Shown here: one piece after another, positions 28,632-36,499 of the stretch | Layout: every line of letters begins with the position of its first letter | Position numbering within the stretch: position 1 is the stretch's first letter | DNA from: Streptomyces sp. RPA4-2 | GTDB lineage: Bacteria > Actinomycetota > Actinomycetes > Streptomycetales > Streptomycetaceae | DNA length: 64,000 bases | Assembly: GCF_012273515.2 (NCBI RefSeq) | Contig: NZ_CP050975.2 | Span: 8,370,001-8,434,000, forward strand | Reading direction: 5' to 3' | Made by a program: the position numbers and the translations under genes | The notes under the pieces: generated by a model | What the model saw: the letters and a program-made list of their open reading frames with translations, nothing else | What the model was told of the DNA's origin: nothing | Databases searched by the model: none

Positions 28632-28690
28632 GTCGCCAGGATTTTGTGACGAACCCTTGACAGCCGGGTAACGAACATCATCCTATGTTC

Positions 28691-28763
28691 TATCGATAGC
28701 CGATAGCCGATAGCCGATAGCCGATAGCCGATAGCCGATAGCCGATAGTCGATAGTCGATTAG
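28691..28763 (+). repeat. Tandem heptamer array with GntR-like site
   Basis: TATCGATA (28691-28698) opens a head-to-tail array of 7-bp units from 28694: seven CGATAGC, two CGATAGT and a final CGATTAG. It ends about 10 bases before the start codon of the substrate-binding protein, including its AGAGG ribosome-binding site. Every unit repeats half of the palindrome. The array may be a multi-site operator or a slippage-prone spacer in the 5' leader. Confidence 0.9.
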
Positions 28764-28771
28764 AGGTCACC

Positions 28772-30097
28772 ATGAGACGCAGCAGACCCATCAGCATCGC
28801 CGTGGGCGCGCCCTCCGCCGGTCGCGGAGGACGCGTGGGCTCACGCACCGCGAAGGCTTCCATCGCCGCCGGTCTCGCCCTGTCCGTCTGTGCACTGGCA
28901 GGGTGTTCGTCCTCATCCGGGCCCGCGACCGGGGGCGGCGGCTCACGGACAGGCAACATCCGCATCCTCGCCAATATCACCCCCGTGCTGACGAAGGCGT
29001 ACTACCAGGGCCTGGTCGCTCCGTTCCTCAAGAGCCACCCGGGCGTCACGGTCACCATCGAGTCGCCCTCCGGCAAAAACGTGCAGTCCACGCTCCAGCA
29101 GGAACTCGTTTCGGGATCGGCACCGGACATCGTCGCCAGCACCCTCGACCCGGTCGTCGCCCAGCAGATGATCGCTTTCCCGGACTCCTCGTGGGTGACC
29201 TCGACCCCTCTCTCGGACTCCAACAAGGTGGACGGCAAGAACTGGCAGGTCGCCACCGGACAGCAGAACCAGTCGCTCGTCTACTACAACCAGACGGCGT
29301 TCCAGAAGGCCGGCATCACCACGCCGCCGAAGTCGCTTGCCGAATTCACGGCGGACCTCGCCAAACTGAAGAACGCCGGATACGTCGGGCTGCAGACAGC
29401 GGGCGAGTGGGTCACGGGCGCACAGTTCTCGATGATGGCCAACCCGGGCCTGCTCGGCGACAACCTCAACTGGTACGCCGAACGCAACAAGAAGAAGGTC
29501 ACCTTCGAGCAGAGCGCCTACAACACGTACCTGAAGGCCTACGCGGGATGGATCAAGAGCGGAACGGTCCCCAAGAACTCGCTGGGCGAGAAGTATCAGA
29601 CCTCGATCGACAACTTCCTCGCCGGCAAGTCGGGCATGTTCGTGATGGGTAGCTGGCTGAACGCGAGCGTCAACTCGGCGAAGAACCTGCCGTTCAAGGT
29701 GGGCGTGTTCCCGACGCCGACGGCCGACGGATCCACACCGAAGCAGATGAGCGGCCAGGCTCAGCCCTATTCGATCCTCAAGTCCTCGAAGCACCAGGGC
29801 CTCGCCCTCGACCTGGTCAAATACCTGGTGACGGACAAGAACGCGGTCACGGCGTCACTCAAGTCGGAAGGCAACTTCCGGGCGGGCTACAGCTACCCGG
29901 GAACCGAACTCGACGCGGCCGTCGGGAAGATCGTCGACACCGCCCCCGGAACGGTCAACGGAACCGCCGGACCCGGTGTGAACGCCGGCTTCGGCAACGA
30001 ACTCAACACCGTCGTGCAGTCCCTCTACACAGGCGAGTCCGCCGACAAGGCGGTCGCGAAACTCGACTCCTGGTGGAACGCCAATGCAGGTCAGTAA
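28772..30097 (+). CDS. ABC sugar importer, substrate-binding lipoprotein
   Basis: 441 residues. Signal sequence with lipobox LAGC (Cys about 46: ALSVCALAGCSSSSGP) followed by the family 1 extracellular solute-binding fold: IRILANITPVLTKAYYQGLV, PDIVASTLDPVVAQQM, SLVYYNQTAFQKAGI, GKSGMFVMGSW and SILKSSKHQGLALDLVKYLV. It captures an oligosaccharide or sugar at the outer membrane face and delivers it to the two permeases. First gene of the operon, directly behind the heptamer array. Related proteins use the shared ATPase MsiK. Confidence 0.92.
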   Translation: MRRSRPISIAVGAPSAGRGGRVGSRTAKASIAAGLALSVCALAGCSSSSGPATGGGGSRTGNIRILANITPVLTKAYYQGLVAPFLKSHPGVTVTIESPSGKNVQSTLQQELVSGSAPDIVASTLDPVVAQQMIAFPDSSWVTSTPLSDSNKVDGKNWQVATGQQNQSLVYYNQTAFQKAGITTPPKSLAEFTADLAKLKNAGYVGLQTAGEWVTGAQFSMMANPGLLGDNLNWYAERNKKKVTFEQSAYNTYLKAYAGWIKSGTVPKNSLGEKYQTSIDNFLAGKSGMFVMGSWLNASVNSAKNLPFKVGVFPTPTADGSTPKQMSGQAQPYSILKSSKHQGLALDLVKYLVTDKNAVTASLKSEGNFRAGYSYPGTELDAAVGKIVDTAPGTVNGTAGPGVNAGFGNELNTVVQSLYTGESADKAVAKLDSWWNANAGQ

Positions 30098-31025
30098 GGA
30101 GTCCACCAGGCGGCCGGCCGCCTCGAAGGCGGCCGGGCGTTCGGCCCGGACCCGCGCACGGCGCCGTGCGACCACGGCCGACATCGCGATGATGGCGCCG
30201 CCGCTGGTTCTGGTCGCCGGTCTCATCATCGTGCCGATCGCCATCGCGGTGTACCTCAGCTTCACCGACTGGAACGGCTTCACCTCACCGCCGCATCTCA
30301 TCGGGTTCCGCAACTACGTCCGCCTCACCGAGGACTCCGCCGTGAGGCACGCGGCGTTCCTGACGCTCCTCATCACCGTCATCGGCACGGTCGCCTGCAA
30401 CGTGCTGGGGCTGGGGGTCGCGCTGCTGCTCAACCGAAACAACCGGATCAACGCGTTCCTGCGTGTGCTCGTCTTCTACCCCTACGTGGTGGGCGCGGTC
30501 ATCCTGGGCTTCCTGTGGTCGTCCATCCTGGGCACCAGCGGAGCGGTCAACTCGGTAGTCGGCGCCAAGCATGCGCTGCCCTTCCTCTCGGATCCGACGT
30601 GGGCCGTCGTGACAGTGATCTGCGTGATCGTGTGGTCCAGCTTCGGGGTCAACGTGGTGCTGTACCTGGCCGGCCTGCAGACAGTCCCGGACAGCGTCAT
30701 CGAGGCCGCGAAGATCGACGGCGCTACCCCGTGGCAGACCTTCTGGCGCGTCAAGCTCCCGATGCTCGCACCGACCGTGACCGTGAACGTGGTCCTCGTC
30801 GTCATCGGCCTCCTGCGCGTCTACGAACTGATCCTCGCCCTGACCGCGGGCGGCCCCGCAGGAGAGACGCAAAGTGTCGTGTACAACATCCTCACGTCGT
30901 CGTTCGACAACACCCAACTCGGCTACGGGGCAGCCCAGTCGGTCGTACTGATGGTCGTCATCGTCACGGTGACCGTGGTCATCACCACAGCCCGGCGGCG
31001 CAGCGAGCAGGCGGTGGCCGCATGA
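30084..31025 (+). CDS. ABC sugar importer, permease 1 (MalF type)
   Basis: 313 residues, ATG 30084, overlapping the binding-protein gene by 14 bases. Six membrane helices (APPLVLVAGLIIVPIAIAVY, ITVIGTVACNVLGLGVALLL, VVGAVILGFLWSSIL and others) with the EAA loop EAAKIDGATPWQTFWRVKLP near residue 212, which docks to the ATPase. No ATPase gene lies in the operon, as is usual for Streptomyces sugar importers served by MsiK. Confidence 0.92.
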   Translation: MQVSKESTRRPAASKAAGRSARTRARRRATTADIAMMAPPLVLVAGLIIVPIAIAVYLSFTDWNGFTSPPHLIGFRNYVRLTEDSAVRHAAFLTLLITVIGTVACNVLGLGVALLLNRNNRINAFLRVLVFYPYVVGAVILGFLWSSILGTSGAVNSVVGAKHALPFLSDPTWAVVTVICVIVWSSFGVNVVLYLAGLQTVPDSVIEAAKIDGATPWQTFWRVKLPMLAPTVTVNVVLVVIGLLRVYELILALTAGGPAGETQSVVYNILTSSFDNTQLGYGAAQSVVLMVVIVTVTVVITTARRRSEQAVAA

Positions 31026-31852
31026 CCGCCCGCCGCGTGGGCCGCATCGTGGCCGTCGCTCTCCTCGTCCTCGCCATGGTCGGCCCGCTGTACCTGATGC
31101 TGACCAACGCGTTCAAGTCCCAGCACGACATCCTGACGGAGCCCTTCGGCTGGCCCAGCGGCGGGTTCTCGCTGAAGTTCCTCACCAACGCGCTGACCTC
31201 GCCGGACTTCAACGTCGTCGCCGCCTACGGTGTGACACTGCTGTTCGTCGTGGCGGTCAACGCGCTGAATCTGCTGGTCGTAGGACCCGCCTCCTACGCC
31301 ATCGCGCGCGGCGGCCACCGCTACCACCGGGCCATCATGCTCGTACTGCTGGCCGGCCTGTTCATTCCGGGCCAGACCCTCGTCATCCCCGTCATCTACG
31401 TGCTCAAGGCACTCGGGCTGATCGGAACCATTCCAGGCTTCCTGCTGTTCGAAACCACTCTGACCGTTCCCACCACGGTGTTCCTGTTCGTCGCATTCGT
31501 GCAGACGGTGCCCCGGGAACTGGACGAGGCCGCGCGCATCGACGGCGCGAGCCGCTACGGCACCTTCTGGCGGGTGATCTTTCCGCTCATGCGCCCCGTC
31601 GTCGCAACCGCGATGGTCCTCAACTCGATCGGAGTGTGGACGGACTTCGTCAATCCGCAGTTCATCCTCGGCCCCCAGTCCGGGATCTACACGGTGACGA
31701 CAGGTGTGTACGCGGCCATCAGCCGCCTCTCCACGGACTACACGGTCGTGTACCCCAACATGCTGCTCGCCACGGCTCCCGTCATCGTGTTCTACGTATT
31801 CATGCAAAAACGCATCATCGGCGGCCTCACCGCAGGCGCGATCAAGGGATGA
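31022..31852 (+). CDS. ABC sugar importer, permease 2 (MalG type)
   Basis: 276 residues from ATG 31022 (ATGA overlap with permease 1). Six helices (GRIVAVALLVLAMVGPLYLM, IMLVLLAGLFIPGQTLVIPV, VFLFVAFVQ) and the EAA motif DEAARIDGASRYGTFWRVIF at about 171. It pairs with the MalF-type subunit to form the membrane channel. Confidence 0.92.
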   Translation: MTARRVGRIVAVALLVLAMVGPLYLMLTNAFKSQHDILTEPFGWPSGGFSLKFLTNALTSPDFNVVAAYGVTLLFVVAVNALNLLVVGPASYAIARGGHRYHRAIMLVLLAGLFIPGQTLVIPVIYVLKALGLIGTIPGFLLFETTLTVPTTVFLFVAFVQTVPRELDEAARIDGASRYGTFWRVIFPLMRPVVATAMVLNSIGVWTDFVNPQFILGPQSGIYTVTTGVYAAISRLSTDYTVVYPNMLLATAPVIVFYVFMQKRIIGGLTAGAIKG

Positions 31853-33819
31853 GCGCGATGAACGACCCACAGGGTGACCCACCGCGCGTCGACGCGACGG
31901 TCCCGATCCGCGAGACCCCGCTCTGGGCCGTCCTGGAACGACGCCTGTTCTCCGTTCTCGACCAGGCCTGGCGCGAATTCGAAGCAACCTACTGCGGTCC
32001 CGACGGGCGCCTGGCGTACGACGGGCGCATGCACCACCGCGACGGCGTCGACGACTTCTACGAGCCCTTCTTCAACTGGCCGGTGCTCTACCGGCTCGGC
32101 GGCGCGGACGACCTCCTCGCGTCGGCCAAGAAGCACTGGGCCGGAGTCACCGCGCAGATGACCGAATTCGGCTTCGTCCGCGACGAGTACGAGGTCGGCT
32201 ACGACTGGTTCCACCAGGGCGAGTCGCTGAACTTCTTCTACGCCCTGTGTGCCGCCGACCCGGACGACGCCGCCTTCCGAGAGCGGGCCCTGCGGTTCGC
32301 GCGCCTGTACTCCGACCCCGCCCACGGAAACTACGACCCCGTCGCGCGGATCATCGTCGCGCCACACACCGGATCGGGCGGACCGCGGCCGGGCCTGGGA
32401 ACCGAATGGATCGAGTACAGCGCGCACCAGGCCGTCATGAAGCCGTACGGTCTGCCGCTCGACGACCTGCCGGGCATCACCGACTGGGACGACCTTCTCC
32501 CGCCGCGGAACGCGCGGCGCATGGGCGACGCCATGCAGGAGCGGCTCGGCCGGGGCGACACCGCGATCAACCTCGCCGCCACCTCACTGGTGACGAACGC
32601 CTGGCTCTACGACCACGACGCAGAGTTCGCGGACTGGGTCGTGTCCTACGTCGGCGCGTGGCGCGAACGCGCCACGGCAAACAGCGGCCTGATCCCGGAC
32701 AACGTCGGCCCCTCCGGGACTGTCGGCGAACTCCACGACGGCAACTGGTACGGCGGCCACTACGGCTGGGCCTGGCCGCACGGACTGCACTCCGTCGAGG
32801 CGGCAGCCATGATCGCCGCCATCAACGAAACTCTTGTGACCGGCGACACCGCCGCCCTCGACCTCGCGCGGGTGCCCCTCGACACCGTCATCGCACGCAG
32901 CGTGGTGCGCACCGACGCCGGCACCGCAGGAAGCATGGGCTGGGGCTGGGCGCAGAAGATGGCCGTCGCACCGGGCGTACCGGTCCAGCTCGTGCCTTAC
33001 CGGCACGGATCGAACGGCTGGTTCGACCTGCATCCGGTGCCCCTCATCTACCCGGTCTGGCTGTGGTGGCTGACATCGGCCGCGGACGATCTGGGGCGGC
33101 TGGAGGCACTGGAGAAAGACGCCGGCTTCGACTGGCGCGAGACGAAATGGTTCCAGGACAAGGAGGAGCAGGGACACGAGGCACCGTGGGTGTCATTCCT
33201 TCTCGGCCGCAACCCCGGATACCCCGAGGACGCCCTCGCCCTCGCGCTGGGCCAGGTCGCCAGGCGGCTCGCCCTGATGCGGGCGACACCGTACGGGCCC
33301 CCGGACGACGACATCCACTGGTGGCAGCGGCTCAACCCGGTCGTCACCGAAGTGCTCACCCAACTGATCACCGGATCGCCGCCCGCGCTCTACAACGGCG
33401 GACTCGCACTGGCCAGGGTGACGTTCGGCGACGCGCTGCGCGGCCGACCCGGCCTGCCGGACGGCGTGGCCGCCCTGGTTCGCGAGGCCGACGCCAAGGG
33501 CGTGCGCCTCGAACTCGTCAACCTCGACCCGGCCTCCCACCGGGAAGTCGTGGTGCAGACCGGCGCGTTCGGGGAGGACTGCATCGACCGGGTGACCTTC
33601 GACCAGGCCGCCGAGGACCACCCCGCAGACTCCCACAGCTACCTCGTCCCCGACCCGGAAACACGGCCGGTGACCACCGTGGTCGGCTCGCCCCGCCTCG
33701 TCGTCGCACTTCCCCCGCTGCACCGCATCTCGATGCGGATGGAGGTCACCCGGCGCGCCCGCAGGCCGGCCCACAGCAGCTTCACCCCCGCCCCCACCAC
33801 AACCCGGAAAGATTCGTGA
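31849..33819 (+). CDS. Large putative glycan-processing enzyme, family unassigned
   Basis: 656 residues from ATG 31849, overlapping the permease stop (ATGA); ATG 31858 is also possible. No signal peptide, so it is cytoplasmic and acts on imported material. Many evenly spaced helices and aromatic/Asp-rich loops (MHHRDGVDDFYEPFFNWPVL, YEVGYDWFHQGESLNFFYAL, GNWYGGHYGWAWPHGLHSVE, YRHGSNGWFDLHPVPLIYPV) suggest an (alpha/alpha)n toroid followed by a beta domain from about 560. That is the build of several glycoside hydrolase and lyase families, but I cannot place it in one. Candidate active-site residues lie in HQGE and HDGNWYGGHYGW. Confidence 0.75.
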   Translation: MSAMNDPQGDPPRVDATVPIRETPLWAVLERRLFSVLDQAWREFEATYCGPDGRLAYDGRMHHRDGVDDFYEPFFNWPVLYRLGGADDLLASAKKHWAGVTAQMTEFGFVRDEYEVGYDWFHQGESLNFFYALCAADPDDAAFRERALRFARLYSDPAHGNYDPVARIIVAPHTGSGGPRPGLGTEWIEYSAHQAVMKPYGLPLDDLPGITDWDDLLPPRNARRMGDAMQERLGRGDTAINLAATSLVTNAWLYDHDAEFADWVVSYVGAWRERATANSGLIPDNVGPSGTVGELHDGNWYGGHYGWAWPHGLHSVEAAAMIAAINETLVTGDTAALDLARVPLDTVIARSVVRTDAGTAGSMGWGWAQKMAVAPGVPVQLVPYRHGSNGWFDLHPVPLIYPVWLWWLTSAADDLGRLEALEKDAGFDWRETKWFQDKEEQGHEAPWVSFLLGRNPGYPEDALALALGQVARRLALMRATPYGPPDDDIHWWQRLNPVVTEVLTQLITGSPPALYNGGLALARVTFGDALRGRPGLPDGVAALVREADAKGVRLELVNLDPASHREVVVQTGAFGEDCIDRVTFDQAAEDHPADSHSYLVPDPETRPVTTVVGSPRLVVALPPLHRISMRMEVTRRARRPAHSSFTPAPTTTRKDS

Positions 33820-34610
33820 TGGACACCGAAAACCCGTTGTCGACGGTATGGCCGCTCCCCGTTCGAGGTGAGCCTTTCCGACGCGCCGACGCCGAGAGCC
33901 TGCGCCGCATGGACGCGATCAGCGCCGCGACCGCCTGCGCCAAACTGCACACCATGGGCATCACCCGGACCGCCGTCCAGGGACCGACAGCCCTGGAAGC
34001 CGGCAGCCGCGTGGTCGGATCCGCCCTCACCCTGCAGTTCATGCCGCAGCGCGAGGACATCGCCAGCGGCCACGGCCAGGAATACATCGAGCGTGACACG
34101 GCCTTGTGGGCGGTGCTCGAAACGGTTCAGCCGGGTGACGTGCTCGTCGTCCAGGCGTGGGGCAGTGCCTTCACCGGCTGCTTCGGCGACATGCTCGTGC
34201 GCTACTTCAAGCGCCGCGGCGGGGCCGGCATCGTCGTCGACGGCCGGATCCGCGACGCCGCCCGGGTCCGCCGGCTCGGTGTCCCGATCTGGTGCACCGG
34301 CACCACCCCGCACTACGCATCCCAGACCGATCTCTTCCCCTGGGCGTACGACGTGCCGGTCTCGGCGGGCGGCGTGCTCTGCCTCCCCGGCGACGTGGTC
34401 GTCGCCGACGACGACGGCGCCGTGATAGTGCCGGCCGCCAAGGCCCCCGAACTCATCCAGGACGCCGAGGACCACGAGGACTGGGAGTCCTTCAGCCGGA
34501 TGCGCCTGGAACAGGGCGCCAGGCTGTCTGACTACTACCCGCTCAGCGCCAACAGCCGCGCCGAGTACGAACTGTGGCGCGACAGCCAGCCGAAGCTGCC
34601 CGCCCAGTGA
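33819..34610 (+). CDS. RraA-like aldolase (HMG/CHA aldolase type)
   Basis: 263 residues from ATG 33819 (TGATG overlap). The RraA/aldolase core is clear: DAISAATACAKLHTMGI, GSALTLQFMPQ, GDVLVVQAWGSAFTGCFGDM, then GIVVDGRIRDAARVRRLGVP with the Arg and metal-binding Asp of class II pyruvate aldolases, and GGVLCLPGDVVVADDDGAVI. Enzymes of this type cleave 2-keto-3-deoxy or hydroxy-methyl keto acids to pyruvate. In this operon it probably cleaves the keto acid made from the imported sugar; no sugar-acid dehydratase is encoded beside it. Confidence 0.8.
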   Translation: MDTENPLSTVWPLPVRGEPFRRADAESLRRMDAISAATACAKLHTMGITRTAVQGPTALEAGSRVVGSALTLQFMPQREDIASGHGQEYIERDTALWAVLETVQPGDVLVVQAWGSAFTGCFGDMLVRYFKRRGGAGIVVDGRIRDAARVRRLGVPIWCTGTTPHYASQTDLFPWAYDVPVSAGGVLCLPGDVVVADDDGAVIVPAAKAPELIQDAEDHEDWESFSRMRLEQGARLSDYYPLSANSRAEYELWRDSQPKLPAQ

Positions 34611-35377
34611 TCGACAGCCACATCCACCTATGGGGCGCCGAGGTCGCCGCGGCGCCCTGGCTGGCCGGCGAGCGCACCACGTCGATCCGTCGGCCGTTCG
34701 TACTCGGCGAGTACGCGGCGGCGGCCGCGTCGTGCGGCGTCGACGGAGCTGTCGTCGTCACGGCGGAGCAGTCGGCCGCCGAAACGGCCCGGCTGGTCGC
34801 GGCGTGCTCGCGGGAACCGCTCATCCGCGGCGTCGTCGGCTGGGCGGACCTCGCGGGCGATGTCGGCGCCGCGGACTTCACCGGGCTCGCAGGCATCCGC
34901 CACTCCGTGATCTCGGAGGAGAGCGGCTGGCTACGACGGCCGCGAGTCCGCGCGGGCATCGCCCGCTACGCCCGCTCGGGCCTTGCCCTCGAACTGCTGG
35001 TCGCCGCCCGCGATCTCGGCGACGTACTGGCCTGCGCCGCCGACCACCCGTCGCTGGTGATCGTCGTCGACCACCTCGGCAACCCGGGCGGCGCCGGGGC
35101 GCCATGGCAGGACCGGGTGCGTGCCCTCGCTCCCTATCCGAACGTGCGCATGAAACTCTCCGGGGACGGCGTCCTACCAGCCGCGCTGGACGTCGCGCTC
35201 GACGCCGTCGGCCCGGGCCGGCTCATGATCGGGTCCGACTGGCCGGTGTCGACCCTGCGTGCCCCACTTCGCGCCGAGCTCAGCGCGCTGGTCGCGCTCC
35301 TCGGCCCACTCTCGGACGCCGAGCGCGAACAGGTGCTCGCCGGCACGGCCGCCGACAGTTACGGGCTGATCGCATGA
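34607..35377 (+). CDS. Amidohydrolase, likely sugar-1,5-lactonase
   Basis: 256 residues from GTG 34607 (GTGA overlap). IDSHIHLW at the N-terminus is the metal-binding HxH of amidohydrolase-2 proteins. The fold continues with GVDGAVVVTAEQSAAETARL, LVIVVDHLGNPG (His ligand) and LMIGSDWPVSTL with the catalytic Asp. This is the L-fuconolactonase-like group, which opens aldonolactones. The adjacent aldose dehydrogenase would supply the lactone. Cytoplasmic. Confidence 0.85.
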   Translation: MIDSHIHLWGAEVAAAPWLAGERTTSIRRPFVLGEYAAAAASCGVDGAVVVTAEQSAAETARLVAACSREPLIRGVVGWADLAGDVGAADFTGLAGIRHSVISEESGWLRRPRVRAGIARYARSGLALELLVAARDLGDVLACAADHPSLVIVVDHLGNPGGAGAPWQDRVRALAPYPNVRMKLSGDGVLPAALDVALDAVGPGRLMIGSDWPVSTLRAPLRAELSALVALLGPLSDAEREQVLAGTAADSYGLIA

Positions 35378-36309
35378 GGACCGGTGAACTCGGCTCGTCC
35401 GGGGTCCGGGTGACAGCACTCGGCCTGGGAACGGCACAGCTCGGCGACCTCTACGAGGCCGTCACCCAGGACGACGCAACGGCCGTCGTGGATGCCGCCT
35501 GGGACGCCGGCATCCGCTACTTCGACACCGCGCCTCACTACGGTCTCGGCCTTGCCGAGAAACGGCTCGGACACGCACTTCGCTCGCGACCACGGGCGCG
35601 GTACGTGCTCAGCTCCAAGGTCGGCCGGCTGATCAGGCCCGGCAGCGACGGCGAACCGACTCGGTACTGGGACTTCACCGAGGCCGGTGTCCGCCGCAGC
35701 ATCGAGGAGTCGCTCGAACGCCTGGGCCTGGACCGGCTCGACGTCGCACTGCTGCACGACCCCCAAGAGCGGCTCGCGGACGCGCTCGGCGCCGGGCTTC
35801 CGGCGCTGGTGCGGCTGCGCGACGAGGGCGTGGTCGGCGCGATCGGCGTCGGCACCGGCGACATGGCGGCCCTCGCCGCCTTCGCGACCCGCGGCGAACT
35901 CGACGCGATCATGATCGCGGGACGCTACACCCTCCTGGAGCAGCCCGCGCTCGCGCAGGTCGTGCCGGCCGCCCGCGCGGCAGGGATCTCCGTTCTCAAC
36001 GCGGGCGTCTTCAACAGTGGGATGCTCGCGCAGGACCGCCCCGCCACGGACGCGCACTACGAATACGGCGCGGCCCCCCGGCAGTTGCTGGAACGGGCGC
36101 GGCGGCTGGCCGATCTCGCCTCCGCGGCCGGTACAACGCTTCCGCGGGCCGCCCTCGCCTACGCGGCACGCGACCCGCGGGTGGCATCGGTCGTGGTCGG
36201 CGCCGACACCGCCGAGCAGGTCCTCGCCAACGTACGCATGGCCCAGGACCCACGCCCGCTCGACGGACTGTGGAGCGAGCTCGTCGCCCTCGGGCTCATT
36301 CCCGCCTGA
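35374..36309 (+). CDS. Aldo/keto reductase, aldose 1-dehydrogenase type
   Basis: 311 residues from ATG 35374 (ATGA overlap). The catalytic tetrad appears in YFDTAPHYGLGLAEKRLG (Asp, Tyr), VLSSKVGRL (Lys) and VALLHDP (His). GLGLAEKRLG plus YWDFTEAGVRRSIEESLERL are typical of L-fucose/D-threo-aldose 1-dehydrogenases. It would oxidise a free aldose to its lactone with NAD(P)+, feeding the lactonase encoded just before it. The sugar may be L-fucose or a related deoxy or pentose sugar; that is inference. Confidence 0.88.
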   Translation: MRTGELGSSGVRVTALGLGTAQLGDLYEAVTQDDATAVVDAAWDAGIRYFDTAPHYGLGLAEKRLGHALRSRPRARYVLSSKVGRLIRPGSDGEPTRYWDFTEAGVRRSIEESLERLGLDRLDVALLHDPQERLADALGAGLPALVRLRDEGVVGAIGVGTGDMAALAAFATRGELDAIMIAGRYTLLEQPALAQVVPAARAAGISVLNAGVFNSGMLAQDRPATDAHYEYGAAPRQLLERARRLADLASAAGTTLPRAALAYAARDPRVASVVVGADTAEQVLANVRMAQDPRPLDGLWSELVALGLIPA

Positions 36310-36499
36310 CTGCAACGACGGGATGACTTCAACGATGTTGCCAGCCCTGAAACCGGCCAGGAGAACGATGAGACCCATGCACCAAGGCGAGCCCGGACTC
36401 CCCGAAGACCGGGAAGCCGGCCCGAGAAGCGTCGAGTCCAGGACCGACGGACCCGGCGACGGCACGAACGCACTTCATCCGCGGACCGGGAGCTGAGCC

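Noticed and set aside
28694..28763. CRISPR-like array
   Set aside because: The 7-bp units are head-to-tail without spacers and no cas gene is near, so it is a simple tandem repeat.
32247..34610. Long alternative plus-strand frame through the sugar operon
   Set aside because: Only its last part (from 33819) is the RraA-like gene; the rest is Arg/Pro-rich sequence in the wrong frame of the 656-residue enzyme.
36310..36499. Short open frame between the aldose dehydrogenase and GH39 genes
   Set aside because: About 55 disordered residues, no conserved pattern and no good ribosome-binding site; could be a remnant but is not supportable.
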